Positions 53,132 through 61,554 of a stretch of 64,000 nucleotides of DNA are shown here, piece by piece. Positions within the stretch are counted from its first letter, which is position 1. Each line of letters opens with the position of its first letter. Below the pieces are notes generated by a model. It had not been told where the DNA came from and did not search any database. It saw nothing but the letters and a program-made list of their open reading frames with translations. Source of the stretch: Marinobacter sp. X15-166B (lineage in GTDB: Bacteria > Pseudomonadota > Gammaproteobacteria > Pseudomonadales > Oleiphilaceae); the NCBI RefSeq assembly GCF_001752365.1, contig NZ_MEIY01000001.1, positions 1,734,799 to 1,798,798 of the forward strand, written 5' to 3'. The position numbers and the translations under genes are program-made.

Positions 53132-53386
53132 GTGAAGGGTCCGCAGGATTTGTTAGCCCAGCTCCAGGGACAGTTGGGGCAGTTCGTACCGGATATGGCC
53201 AAGGCCGCCAAAGATGATTTTGAAAGCCACGCCCGGGCCACGGTGCTGTCGGTATTGGCCCGGCTTGAGCTGGTGACCCGGGAAGAGTTTGATGCCCAGC
53301 AGGCGGTACTGCTCAGAACACGGGCGAAAGTCGACGCGCTGGAGTTGCGGGTGGCCGAACTCGAGCAGACCCTGGCCAAACAGTGA
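53132..53386 (+). CDS. ubiK: Ubiquinone biosynthesis accessory factor UbiK
   Basis: This 84-aa protein (YqiC/BMFP family) forms a trimeric coiled coil and helps the soluble ubiquinone-synthesis complex. It has an amphipathic N-terminal helix and a coiled coil over residues ~45-84 (VLLRTRAKVDALELRVAELE). GTG 53132 has CGAGGTG upstream; the ATG two bases earlier runs into a stop at once. It diverges from glnK and precedes yifB, the normal neighbourhood in Pseudomonas relatives. Confidence 0.9.
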   Translation: MKGPQDLLAQLQGQLGQFVPDMAKAAKDDFESHARATVLSVLARLELVTREEFDAQQAVLLRTRAKVDALELRVAELEQTLAKQ

Positions 53387-53431
53387 ACCACTGACCGGCG
53401 TGGCGACCGCCATGCCCGCCTGCAGTGAACA

Positions 53432-53457
53432 ACGGGTGCCAGGGATCAGGCACCCGT
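53432..53457 (+). other. Hairpin between ubiK and yifB
   Basis: ACGGGTGCC (53432-53440) and GGCACCCGT (53449-53457) form a perfect 9-bp stem with an 8-base loop in the 102-base gap after ubiK. There is no T run, so it may attenuate transcription or mark the 3' end of the ubiK message. Confidence 0.45.
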
Positions 53458-53488
53458 ATGCAACCGGATCAAACCATGGAAGGAACTC

Positions 53489-55000
53489 ATGCTTGCCACC
53501 ATCTACACCCGTGCGTGCCTCGGCGTGTCCGCGCCGCTGGTGACCGTCGAAATCCACCTGTCGAACGGCCTGCCGTCCCTGTCGATCGTTGGCCTGCCGG
53601 AAACCGGCGTCAAAGAAAGCAAAGACCGCGTGCGCAGTGCGCTGCTCAATTCGGGGTTTGAGTTTCCCGCCAAACGCATCACCATCAATCTGGCCCCGGC
53701 AGACCTGCCCAAAGAAGGCGGTCGCTTTGATTTACCCATCGCTCTGGGCATTCTGGCGGCGTCCGCACAAATTCCGGTCGACGCCTTGCACGGCTATGAG
53801 TGCCTCGGCGAATTGTCGCTGGACGGCGGATTGAGGCCGGTTCGCGGTGTGTTGCCGGCGGTGGTAGCGGCCCGCGCCGAAGGTCGGGCGTTGATATTGC
53901 CGGCGGCTAACGGAACCGAAGCCGCGCTGGCGGCCGGTGAGGATGTGCTGGCCACCGACCACCTGCTGCGGGTGTGCGAGCATCTGGCCGGTACAGCCCG
54001 GATTGCTCCGCTGGCGCCCAGGCCGGTTGCAGAGGTGGTGGTGCATGCGCCGGATCTTGCCGATGTCAGAGGTCAGCAGGTACCGCGCCGGGCTCTGGAA
54101 ATTGCCGCCGCAGGCGGCCACAACCTGCTGTTTTTCGGCCCGCCGGGGACCGGCAAAAGTATGCTGGCCAGCCGTCTGCCGGGTATTCTGCCGCCCCTGG
54201 AAACCGAAGCGGCGCTGGAGGTGGCCAGTGTGTATTCCATCGCGGGGGAGGCGCCATATGCCAACTGGCATCAGCCTCCGTTCCGGGCCCCACACCACAC
54301 CGCTTCGGCGGTCGCGTTGGTGGGCGGTGGGGGCAACCCCCGCCCGGGGGAAATTTCCCTGGCCCACCGCGGTGTATTGTTTCTCGATGAGCTGCCGGAA
54401 TTCGATCGCAAAGTCCTCGAAGTTCTGCGGGAGCCGATGGAGTCAGGGCACATCGTCATTTCCCGCGCCAGTCGGCAGGTGACCTTCCCGGCCTCTTTTC
54501 AGGTGATCGCGGCCATGAACCCCTGCCCGTGTGGTTACCGTGGTCACCCCAAAATTGATTGCCAGTGCACCCCGCAGCAGGTGTTGCGCTATCAGACCAA
54601 ACTGTCCGGTCCCCTGCTCGACCGGTTCGACCTGCACGTGGAGGTCCCGGTGCAGCAGGGTGAGGTCTTGCTCAACCGGCACTGCCAGAGCGAATCCAGC
54701 AGCCGGGTGCGCCAGCGGGTGGCCGCCGCCCGGCACCGTCAGTTGGCCCGCGGCAGCATCAACGCGGCCTTGACAGGCAGCCAGCTGCAGCGCCTGTGTG
54801 CGCTCGACGCCGCCAGCGAAGCGTTACTGACGCAGGCCATGGAACGCCTGGGGTTGTCGGCGCGGGCCTTGCACCGGGTGCTGCGGGTCGCGCGCACCCT
54901 GGCTGATCTGGACGAGACCGGGGCGGTGAGTCAACAGCATCTGGTGGAGGCTCTGGGGTACCGTCAGCTGGACCGGCCGGCGTTTCGCGGCACACCCTAG
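53489..55000 (+). CDS. YifB/ComM family AAA+ ATPase (Mg chelatase-like)
   Basis: This 503-aa protein has an N-terminal Lon-protease-like fold (PSLSIVGLPETGVKESKDRVR near residue 32, read in parts), then a magnesium-chelatase-type AAA+ domain. The Walker A GPPGTGKSMLA is near residue 218 and GVLFLDELPEFDRKVLEVLR near 297. The C-terminal helix bundle has ARALHRVLRVARTLADL. ComM homologues act as helicases for branch migration in natural transformation. ATG 53489 has GGAAGGA upstream. It follows ubiK, a conserved order. Whether this organism is competent cannot be read here. Confidence 0.93.
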   Translation: MLATIYTRACLGVSAPLVTVEIHLSNGLPSLSIVGLPETGVKESKDRVRSALLNSGFEFPAKRITINLAPADLPKEGGRFDLPIALGILAASAQIPVDALHGYECLGELSLDGGLRPVRGVLPAVVAARAEGRALILPAANGTEAALAAGEDVLATDHLLRVCEHLAGTARIAPLAPRPVAEVVVHAPDLADVRGQQVPRRALEIAAAGGHNLLFFGPPGTGKSMLASRLPGILPPLETEAALEVASVYSIAGEAPYANWHQPPFRAPHHTASAVALVGGGGNPRPGEISLAHRGVLFLDELPEFDRKVLEVLREPMESGHIVISRASRQVTFPASFQVIAAMNPCPCGYRGHPKIDCQCTPQQVLRYQTKLSGPLLDRFDLHVEVPVQQGEVLLNRHCQSESSSRVRQRVAAARHRQLARGSINAALTGSQLQRLCALDAASEALLTQAMERLGLSARALHRVLRVARTLADLDETGAVSQQHLVEALGYRQLDRPAFRGTP

Positions 55001-55135
55001 CGGCTTTGCCCCGCATCTGTAATCCGGCCCGGTCGGCAGAATCGACTATTCTTAAGGCGTTGTGCACACACAGTCGGGCACTGAGTGTGGCCCCCAGCAC
55101 GATGGCAACGGCCACCCGGCACAGGAGGTGATGCG

Positions 55136-56095
55136 ATGGATGAAATAGATACCAATGTGGGACTGATCTTCAGCAAGCTGAACGAATGGCTGGACGGACT
55201 CTTTGTGCTGCTGCCGAACATTGTGGTGGCAGTGGTGGTGGCGGTGTTGTTCTGGTTCCTGGGCCTGGGCGCCGCCCGCCTGGTAATCCGGGTTGCCAAC
55301 AAGCGGGGGCGCAGCAGTTTGGGGGACGTTGGCGGCTCGCTGGTGCGCTGGGCGCTGGTCGTGGTGGGGGTTATGCTGGCGGTGACCATTGTGGCCCCCA
55401 CCGTGACCCCGGGTGACCTGATTGCCGGTCTCGGGGTCAGCTCGGTAGCGATTGGTTTTGCGTTCAAGGATATCCTGCAAAACATGTTGGCGGGCATTCT
55501 CATCCTGTTGCGCCAGCCTTTCGAGGTGGGCGACCAGATTGTCTCGGGTGGGCATGAGGGGACGGTTGAGAAGATCGAAACCCGCGCCACCCTGATCAAG
55601 ACATATGACGGCCGGCGTGTGGTCATCCCCAATTCAACCATCTATACCGACAGCGTGGTGGTGAACACCGCCTTTGCAACCCGGCGCTCCGAGTACGACA
55701 TTGGCATCGGCTGCAACGACGACTGGCACACCGCGCGCGCGATTATGGAGAAAACCTGCGCGTCCGTTGAGGGGGTGTGCAGCGATCCGGCCCCGGAAAC
55801 CATTCCCATCGCGCTGGGCGATTTCGCCAATGTGGTGCGCCTGCGCTGGTGGACCCAATCGGATCGGGCGTCCCAGATCCACACCTTCGGTGCGGTCCTG
55901 CAGGCGGTGTACAAGGCACTGGATGAAAAGGGCATCGACATGCCGTATCCGACCCAGGTGCATCTGTTCCACGATCAGACCGAGGAAGTCGATGGCGACC
56001 GGGCCCGACAGCGGGAAGGCTGGCCCGCAGGCCCTGGTGAGGTGCCCAAGCCTGAGAAAGCGGTCGAGCGGAACAGCCAGTCCAGTGCGGATTGA
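55136..56095 (+). CDS. Small-conductance mechanosensitive channel, MscS family
   Basis: This 319-aa channel opens under membrane tension to release osmolytes. Three helices lie at about 20-46, 68-88 and 95-130. The pore helix is in AGLGVSSVAIGFAFKDILQN, followed by a LIRQPF-like stretch (LLRQPFEVGDQI) and the beta domain VSGGHEGTVEKIETRATL. The cytoplasmic cage covers ~180-285, and an extra charged tail of about 30 residues follows. ATG 55136 has the strong site AGGAGGT six bases upstream. The gene is probably alone in its transcript. Confidence 0.92.
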   Translation: MDEIDTNVGLIFSKLNEWLDGLFVLLPNIVVAVVVAVLFWFLGLGAARLVIRVANKRGRSSLGDVGGSLVRWALVVVGVMLAVTIVAPTVTPGDLIAGLGVSSVAIGFAFKDILQNMLAGILILLRQPFEVGDQIVSGGHEGTVEKIETRATLIKTYDGRRVVIPNSTIYTDSVVVNTAFATRRSEYDIGIGCNDDWHTARAIMEKTCASVEGVCSDPAPETIPIALGDFANVVRLRWWTQSDRASQIHTFGAVLQAVYKALDEKGIDMPYPTQVHLFHDQTEEVDGDRARQREGWPAGPGEVPKPEKAVERNSQSSAD

Positions 56096-56130
56096 GTGAA
56101 CAGGCACTGCCGCAACGGGCAGCAGGGGGG

Positions 56131-56175
56131 GGTGAGTCTGATAAACTAGACACCGAATCGTTTATCAGAATCACC
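56131..56175 (+). other. Long stem-loop in the trmB leader
   Basis: The arms GGTGAGTCTGATAAAC (56131-56146) and GTTTATCAGAATCACC (56160-56175) pair at 15 of 16 positions around a 13-base loop, ending 31 bases before the trmB ATG. It is much more AT-rich than its surroundings and is followed by TGACCGGTCA, a second small palindrome. It has no T run. It could be the 3' end structure of mscS, an operator for trmB, or a leader RNA element. Confidence 0.6.
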
Positions 56176-56206
56176 TGACCGGTCAGCCGGTCGCTGAGGA
56201 GTCAGC

Positions 56207-56923
56207 ATGACAGATCCACAACAGCCGTCCGAAGAGTCACCGATCACCACCCGCCGGGGTATCCGCAGTTTTGTACTGCGCCAGGGGCGCATGACCGTGG
56301 GGCAAAAAAGCGCTTATGAGCGCAGCTGGCCCAAATTCGGTCTGACCCGTGAGCAGGGTGTGATTGACCCCCGTGAAGTGTTTGGCCGGGAAGCCATGCT
56401 GAATCTGGAGATTGGTTTCGGCATGGGGAAATCACTGGCGGAGATGGCGGCGGCGGCACCCGAGCAGGATTTCATCGGGGTGGAAGTGCATCTGCCCGGT
56501 GTCGGTGCCTTGCTGAAGGAAATTGAAGACCGGGGGCTGGAGAACATCCGTATCTACGCCATCGACGCCAATGACGTGATTGACCTGTGCTTGCCGGACG
56601 CTGCGCTGGACCGGGTCATGGTGTTCTTCCCCGATCCCTGGCACAAGAAACGTCACCACAAGCGCCGCCTGGTACAGCACGAGTTCATTCAGCGCATCCG
56701 CCACAAGCTGCGGGTGGGCGGTATCTGCCATCTGGCGACCGATTGGGAGCCCTATGCAGAACACATGATGGCGGTCATGGCCGACTCGGAAGGGTTCGCC
56801 AATACAGTGGCCGGTCATGAGTTTGCGCCGCGCCCGGATGACCGTCCGGTCACCAAATTCGAGCAGCGCGGTGAACGCCTGGGGCATGGGGTGTGGGACT
56901 TGCTGTTCCGGCGCACCAATTAG
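56207..56923 (+). CDS. trmB: tRNA (guanine-N7-)-methyltransferase TrmB
   Basis: This 238-aa SAM-dependent enzyme methylates G46 of tRNA. Features include [11 protein letters not shown] near the start, the SAM-binding [15 protein letters not shown] near residue 66, [14 protein letters not shown] near 90, [19 protein letters not shown] near 141 (split), and [20 protein letters not shown] at the end. ATG 56207 has GAGGAG ten bases upstream. It faces the small membrane-protein gene that follows with a 12-base gap. Confidence 0.97.
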   Translation: MTDPQQPSEESPITTRRGIRSFVLRQGRMTVGQKSAYERSWPKFGLTREQGVIDPREVFGREAMLNLEIGFGMGKSLAEMAAAAPEQDFIGVEVHLPGVGALLKEIEDRGLENIRIYAIDANDVIDLCLPDAALDRVMVFFPDPWHKKRHHKRRLVQHEFIQRIRHKLRVGGICHLATDWEPYAEHMMAVMADSEGFANTVAGHEFAPRPDDRPVTKFEQRGERLGHGVWDLLFRRTN

Positions 56924-56935
56924 CCCGGCGGGATA

Positions 56936-57457
56936 CTAGCCATTCAGGGGCCGGCGCCGGGCGGCACGCACCACCACCAGTCCGGCGGCCCCAACCAGCA
57001 GGCAGGTAAATTTGAGCAACGATAACACGGTGGCGGTCAGCGCGATGGCATCGGAAGGTGAGTGCAGATTGCTCAGCAGTAACAGGCTTTCGACCACCTG
57101 GCTCGCCCCGGCGGTGGCAAACAGCACCTTGACGAAGGTGCCGATTTGTCGTTCCCGTACGCCCGGACGATCCAGCAACAGGTAGCGGCACAGGATTAGC
57201 AAAGTGCTCAGGTAGACCGCCACAAACCCCAGATCCAGCCACAGCAGCAACCGGGCCCAGAACAATCCTGACTCGCCCCAGCTGGCAATCACCAGACTGG
57301 CATGCTCAGCGGTAGCGGCCATCTGCAAGCTGAACAGCCCCCGGGGGGCGGCGTCCGTGTGCAGTGTCTGATTGATCAGGACCAACACCGCAAAAAAAAC
57401 CAGCGACAGCACCAGTCCGGACTTGAGCGTGCGTGGCATGGGAGGCAAGGTACTCAC
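56936..57457 (-). CDS. Four-helix membrane protein of unknown function
   Basis: This 173-aa inner-membrane protein has helices at about 12-29 (GLVLSLVFFAVLVLIN), 65-88 (LLLWLDLGFVAVYLSTLLIL), 102-120 and 138-162, with a basic C-terminus RAARRRPLNG. I do not recognise the family. It overlaps the hemW stop by 4 bases (ATG 57457 against the hemW TGA at 57454-57456), so it is the last gene of the metX-metW-DUF4426-rdgB-hemW operon. It has no catalytic motif. A role linked to haem or radical-SAM metabolism would be guesswork. Confidence 0.75.
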   Translation of the reverse strand: MSTLPPMPRTLKSGLVLSLVFFAVLVLINQTLHTDAAPRGLFSLQMAATAEHASLVIASWGESGLFWARLLLWLDLGFVAVYLSTLLILCRYLLLDRPGVRERQIGTFVKVLFATAGASQVVESLLLLSNLHSPSDAIALTATVLSLLKFTCLLVGAAGLVVVRAARRRPLNG

Positions 57458-58608
57458 AAAAAACGCTCCAGCAAAGTGTTCAGATAGCGCTGCCCCAGCA
57501 GGGTGGTCTGCAGTCTGCGGGGATGCAGCAAGTGTTGGTCGCGGAGTTCTGCGAGTACCCCGGCAAGGGGGGCCAGAGGTAAGCCGGTGCGGCGCGGGTA
57601 GAGCGACTCGTCAACACCGGCGGTGAGCCGTAAGGCGTTCATCATAAACTCCAGGGTACGCTCCTCCGGCGCTATGGGTTGCCGCCCGGAGGTTCGACTG
57701 CCAATTCGGTTGAGGTAAGCGTCTGGCTGGCGGGTTTTCCAGTAACGCTCTATGTCACCGTTAGCATAGGTGATTTTGCCGTGGGCACCAGCCCCCAAGG
57801 CCAGATAGTCACCAAACTGCCAATAGTTCAAATTATGACGGGAGGCGGTGCCCGGCCGCGCCCAGGCGGACACCTCATAGTCGCTGAATCCGGCCTGCTG
57901 CAGGCGCTGTTTGCCCGCCTCATAAATCGCCCAGAGACGCTCGTCGTCGGGCAGCACGGGCGGTTTGCTGTAAAACTCGGTGTTGGGTTCCACCGTCAGC
58001 TGATACCAGGACAGGTGGGTGGGCTGCCATTGCAGCGCGGCATCCAGATCGGCGAGGGCATCGTCGACGGACTGCGCGGGCAGACCGTGCATCAGATCAA
58101 TGTTGAAATTGTCGAACCCGGCCGCCTGTGCGGCTGCGATGGCCCGGTGAGCCGCCTGATCGTCGTGGATACGCCCCAACGTCTGCAGGTGGACCGGATT
58201 GAAACTCTGCACGCCAATGGACAACCGGTTGATGCCGGCTCGGCGGAAGCCTTCAAAGCGGCCTTGTTCGAGCGTGCCCGGATTGGCCTCGAGCGTGATT
58301 TCAGCATCTTTGGCGATGCGCAGGTGCTGCGCCAGCAGGGCGAACAGCTGCTCATAAAACCGCGGCGACATCAACGAGGGGGTCCCCCCGCCGATGAAGA
58401 TGGTTTCGACCGTCCGTCCGGCGCTCAGCGCCAGATCTGCCAGCAGGTCGTCACGTAAGGCGTTCAGATACGCTTGTTCCGGCAATTCGCCTTGAAAGGT
58501 ATGGGAGTTGAAATCGCAATAGGGGCACTTGCGCACGCACCAGGGGACGTGAATGTACAGGCTCAATGGCGGCAACCCGGGGACGGCAGGCATTGCGTAA
58601 ACGCTCAT
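57454..58608 (-). CDS. hemW: Radical SAM haem chaperone HemW
   Basis: This 384-aa protein has the atypical cluster motif Cys24-x3-Cys28-x2-Cys31 in HVPWCVRKCPYCDF, then TIFIGGGTPSLM near residue 77 and RLSIGVQSFN near 137. It lacks the extra cysteine of the true coproporphyrinogen oxidase HemN near the first motif, so it is HemW, which binds haem and delivers it to respiratory enzymes. The frame is open upstream to 58722; ATG 58608 overlaps the rdgB stop by 4 bases and gives the normal start. Haem delivery would also serve the cytochrome-containing formate dehydrogenase, as it would other enzymes. Confidence 0.95.
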   Translation of the reverse strand: MSVYAMPAVPGLPPLSLYIHVPWCVRKCPYCDFNSHTFQGELPEQAYLNALRDDLLADLALSAGRTVETIFIGGGTPSLMSPRFYEQLFALLAQHLRIAKDAEITLEANPGTLEQGRFEGFRRAGINRLSIGVQSFNPVHLQTLGRIHDDQAAHRAIAAAQAAGFDNFNIDLMHGLPAQSVDDALADLDAALQWQPTHLSWYQLTVEPNTEFYSKPPVLPDDERLWAIYEAGKQRLQQAGFSDYEVSAWARPGTASRHNLNYWQFGDYLALGAGAHGKITYANGDIERYWKTRQPDAYLNRIGSRTSGRQPIAPEERTLEFMMNALRLTAGVDESLYPRRTGLPLAPLAGVLAELRDQHLLHPRRLQTTLLGQRYLNTLLERFL

Positions 58609-59210
58609 GGGTGCGCTGACAGTTCTTTGGCCAGCAGTTGCAGCGCCTTGCCGCGATGGCTGATGCGGTTTTTGTGCGCGCGGCTGAGTTCGGCCGCGCT
58701 GCAGTTTTCTTCCGGTACCCAAAACACCGGATCATAGCCGAAGCCGCCTTGGCCCCTGGGGCTGTGCAGGATGCGCCCGGCCCAGCGGCCGTGACAAATG
58801 ATGGGCACCGGATCGTCGGCGTGGCGCACATACGCCAACACGCTATGAAACTGGGCGCTGCGCTCCTCGTCCGGCACGTCCTTGAGCGCGCGGAGCAGGG
58901 CGTCCACGTTATCGGCATCGCTGGCATTATCGCCGGCGTAACGGGCCGAGCGCACCCCGGGCGCGCCTTTGAGTATGTCCACCGCAATGCCCGAGTCGTC
59001 GGCCAGCGCCGCCAGCCCGGTCACCTGCGCCGCGTGGCGGGCTTTAAGCAGGGCGTTTTCGACGAAGGTAATGGCGGGTTCTTCGGCGTCACTGACGCCC
59101 AGTTCGGCCTGGGCGATCGGGGTTATCCCCAGCGGGGCCAGCAGCGCGGCAAACTCGGCCAGCTTGCCTTTGTTGTTGCTGGCGATCACCAGTTGTGTGG
59201 GTGTGTTCAT
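58605..59210 (-). CDS. rdgB: Non-canonical purine NTP pyrophosphatase RdgB
   Basis: This 201-aa house-cleaning enzyme hydrolyses dITP, ITP and XTP. It opens with LVIASNNKGKLAEFAALL and has TFVENALLKARHAAQVTG near residue 49, LADDSGIAVDILKGAPGVRSARY near 69 (read in parts), GRWAGRI near 142, and GGFGYDPVFWVPE near 155. It overlaps DUF4426 upstream and hemW downstream by 4 bases each. Length is normal. Confidence 0.97.
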   Translation of the reverse strand: MNTPTQLVIASNNKGKLAEFAALLAPLGITPIAQAELGVSDAEEPAITFVENALLKARHAAQVTGLAALADDSGIAVDILKGAPGVRSARYAGDNASDADNVDALLRALKDVPDEERSAQFHSVLAYVRHADDPVPIICHGRWAGRILHSPRGQGGFGYDPVFWVPEENCSAAELSRAHKNRISHRGKALQLLAKELSAHP

Positions 59211-59665
59211 GGCTTCTCGTTATACAGAGTGTGCGCGAAGCGGACCGGCAGTTCAGCGTTGCTGCCGGTCGGCCGCGCGGTGATTTGAAAGGTCAGCAAC
59301 TCCGCTTCGCGGTACTGGAACTCGGCGATGAAGTAGATGGCATCGCCTTCCTTGATGCGCCGGAACGCCAGAAAGCGCACCTGCTGGATGTCATTGATCA
59401 CCCGGCCTTCCATCTGGGCGGGCACCGTCTGGAGGCCGCCCAGCTCGTTTTTCTGCATGACGCTGACGTTGACAATGCCAATGGCCCGACTGCGGTTGAG
59501 GTTGTTCGCCGCGGCCACTTCGGGGCTCAGGAAAGTGCTTGGAAATACGCTGTAGTGCACCTGATGGGCACCAAAATCCACCACTTCCGCGGCGACCTGA
59601 GCGCTCAGGCCGGCCAACCCAAGGGTGGCCACCAGAACCATGACGTAGTGACGTAGGCGGGTCAT
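59207..59665 (-). CDS. DUF4426 secreted protein
   Basis: This 152-aa protein has a signal peptide (residues 1-25, ending AQVAAE) and the DUF4426 domain, with FGAHQVHYSVFPSTFLSPEV at the start of the mature part and INDIQQVRFLAFRRIKEGDA near residue 90. The family occurs between metW and rdgB in Pseudomonas relatives and has no known function; the fold is predicted to be all-beta. ATG 59665 has the strong site AGGAGGA upstream. It overlaps rdgB by 4 bases. Confidence 0.9.
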   Translation of the reverse strand: MTRLRHYVMVLVATLGLAGLSAQVAAEVVDFGAHQVHYSVFPSTFLSPEVAAANNLNRSRAIGIVNVSVMQKNELGGLQTVPAQMEGRVINDIQQVRFLAFRRIKEGDAIYFIAEFQYREAELLTFQITARPTGSNAELPVRFAHTLYNEKP

Positions 59666-60270
59666 TGTATATCCTCCTGTCGGGTGATCCGGTATATGGC
59701 GATCTGCCCCAGCATGTTGGGCCAGAGCTGGCTGAACCAATGATTCCGGTGCTGGCCGTCAACCACTGATCGGTCCATGATCCGGAATTGTCTGCTGTGA
59801 CACAGCGCTTCGAAATCCTTGAAGGTACACAGGTGAATGTTAGGTGTATTATACCAGCGGTAGGGCAAAGTTTTGGATTCCGGCATGCGCCCGCGGCGCA
59901 TCAGGTACCAACGCAGTCGCCAGTGGGCGAAGTTGGGGAAGGTAACAATGACCTCACGGCCCAGGCGCAGCATTTCTTCGAGAACCCGGTCCGGACGCCG
60001 CACCGCTTGCAGGGCCTGGGTCATCAGGACCACATCAAAGGACTGATCGTCAAAGTTTTTCAGCCCCTGGGTGTCCAGGTTTTGCTCGATCACCGAAACC
60101 CCGCGGGCCATGCAGGTGGTAATGTGATCCGGATTGATTTCCAGACCGAAACCGGTGGCCTGTTTTTCCTGCTGCAGGAAATCCAGCAAGGTGCCATCCC
60201 CGCACCCCAGATCCAGCACGTGACTGCCCGGTTGAATCCATTGCGCAATGATTTCCAGATCGGCTCTCAC
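59662..60270 (-). CDS. metW: Methionine biosynthesis protein MetW
   Basis: This 202-aa protein has a methyltransferase-like fold with [16 protein letters not shown] near residue 18, [20 protein letters not shown] near 40, [19 protein letters not shown] near 85, and the MetW-typical [17 protein letters not shown] near 117. MetW partners MetX in the acylation of homoserine. GTG 60270 overlaps the metX stop (GTGA) and has GGAGGT six bases upstream, so the long upstream frame is not used. It overlaps DUF4426 by 4 bases. Confidence 0.96.
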   Translation of the reverse strand: MRADLEIIAQWIQPGSHVLDLGCGDGTLLDFLQQEKQATGFGLEINPDHITTCMARGVSVIEQNLDTQGLKNFDDQSFDVVLMTQALQAVRRPDRVLEEMLRLGREVIVTFPNFAHWRLRWYLMRRGRMPESKTLPYRWYNTPNIHLCTFKDFEALCHSRQFRIMDRSVVDGQHRNHWFSQLWPNMLGQIAIYRITRQEDIQ

Positions 60271-61415
60271 TTGTTGACCTCCCGTGCGACGCGATCCATA
60301 TAGGCGCCAAAGACCTGCATGTAGCGGGGGGACGGAATCAAAAAGGCGTCGTGCCCCCAGGGCGAATCGATTTCCGCATAGCTGACGCGATTTTTTGCCG
60401 CGATCATGGCCTTGACCAACTCCTCCGAGCGTGCCGGTGTAAACCGCCAGTCGGTGCTGAAGGACAGCACCAGAAACTGACACCGGGCCTGCTGGAGCGC
60501 CCGGGCCAGATCGTTGTCGAACTCATAGGCGGGATCGAAATAATCCAGCGCCTTGGTCATCAACAGATAGGTGTTGGCGTCGAAGGATTCAGAAAAGCGC
60601 TCGCCCTGGTAGCGCAGGTAACTTTCCACCTGAAACTCAGCGTCGTAACCGAACTGGTAGACCTGTTCCCGCAGTTCCCGGCCGAATTTTTCTCCCATGG
60701 AGGCGTCGGACAAATAAGTGATGTGGCCGACCATGCGGGCCAGCATCAGCCCCCGGCGGGGCACCACCCCGAAATCCTGATAGCGCCCCGCGTGAAAATC
60801 GGGGTCGGAAGTGATGGCCCGGCGTGCCACTTCGTTGAACGCGATGTTCTGCGCAGACAGCCGCGGGGTTGAGGCGATGATGAGGGCGTGCCGCAAGCGG
60901 TCCGGGTAGGTGAGGCTCCATTGCAGCGCCTGCATCCCCCCCAGGGACCCACCAACGACGGCGGCCCAGCAGGCGATACCCAGCCGGTCGGCCAGAGCGG
61001 CTTGCGTGTGTACCCAGTCCTTGACGGTGACCACGGGAAAGTCCGGACCAAACGGCTGGCCGGTGCACGGGTCGATGGAGCTGGGGCCGGTGCTGCCGTT
61101 ACAGCCTCCCAGATTGTTCAGACAGACCACAAAGAACTTGTTGGTGTCTATCGGTTTGCCGGGGCCTATGCAGCTGTCCCACCAGCCCGGCTTGCGATCC
61201 GCCAGACTGTGGTACCCGGCCGCATGGTGGTGGCCACTGAGGGCATGGCAGATAAGTACCGCGTTACTGGCGTCGCCGTTCAGGGTGCCGTAAGTTTCGA
61301 CCACCAGATCGTACTCGGTCAGTGTCTGGCCGCAGGCAAGCGTAATGGGCGTGTCAAAATGCAAGGTCTCCGGGGTGACAATCCCGACAGAGTCCGGAGG
61401 CAGGGAATCGGGCAT
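60267..61415 (-). CDS. metX: Homoserine O-acyltransferase MetX
   Basis: This 382-aa alpha/beta-hydrolase enzyme acylates homoserine, the first committed step to methionine. The nucleophile is Ser157 in [30 protein letters not shown] near residue 54, [11 protein letters not shown] near 105, and the acid/histidine pair FSTDWRFTP and [11 protein letters not shown] near 300-355 complete it. Literature on gammaproteobacterial MetX with MetW suggests succinyl-CoA as donor and not acetyl-CoA; the sequence alone does not decide. It is the first gene of a six-gene operon ending in the membrane protein at 56936. Confidence 0.95.
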   Translation of the reverse strand: MPDSLPPDSVGIVTPETLHFDTPITLACGQTLTEYDLVVETYGTLNGDASNAVLICHALSGHHHAAGYHSLADRKPGWWDSCIGPGKPIDTNKFFVVCLNNLGGCNGSTGPSSIDPCTGQPFGPDFPVVTVKDWVHTQAALADRLGIACWAAVVGGSLGGMQALQWSLTYPDRLRHALIIASTPRLSAQNIAFNEVARRAITSDPDFHAGRYQDFGVVPRRGLMLARMVGHITYLSDASMGEKFGRELREQVYQFGYDAEFQVESYLRYQGERFSESFDANTYLLMTKALDYFDPAYEFDNDLARALQQARCQFLVLSFSTDWRFTPARSEELVKAMIAAKNRVSYAEIDSPWGHDAFLIPSPRYMQVFGAYMDRVAREVNK

Positions 61416-61554
61416 CGGCGCAACAGGTTCCTGGGTTCAAGCTGTAAGGTCTGGCGGCGCGTGATTGCAACGGCCGGCTGGCCAGTCTAAAGGCCGACAG
61501 CCATGCCTGCAACCTTGCGGCCGGGCGTATCGCTGCCAGCGTGCGCCGACTGAC

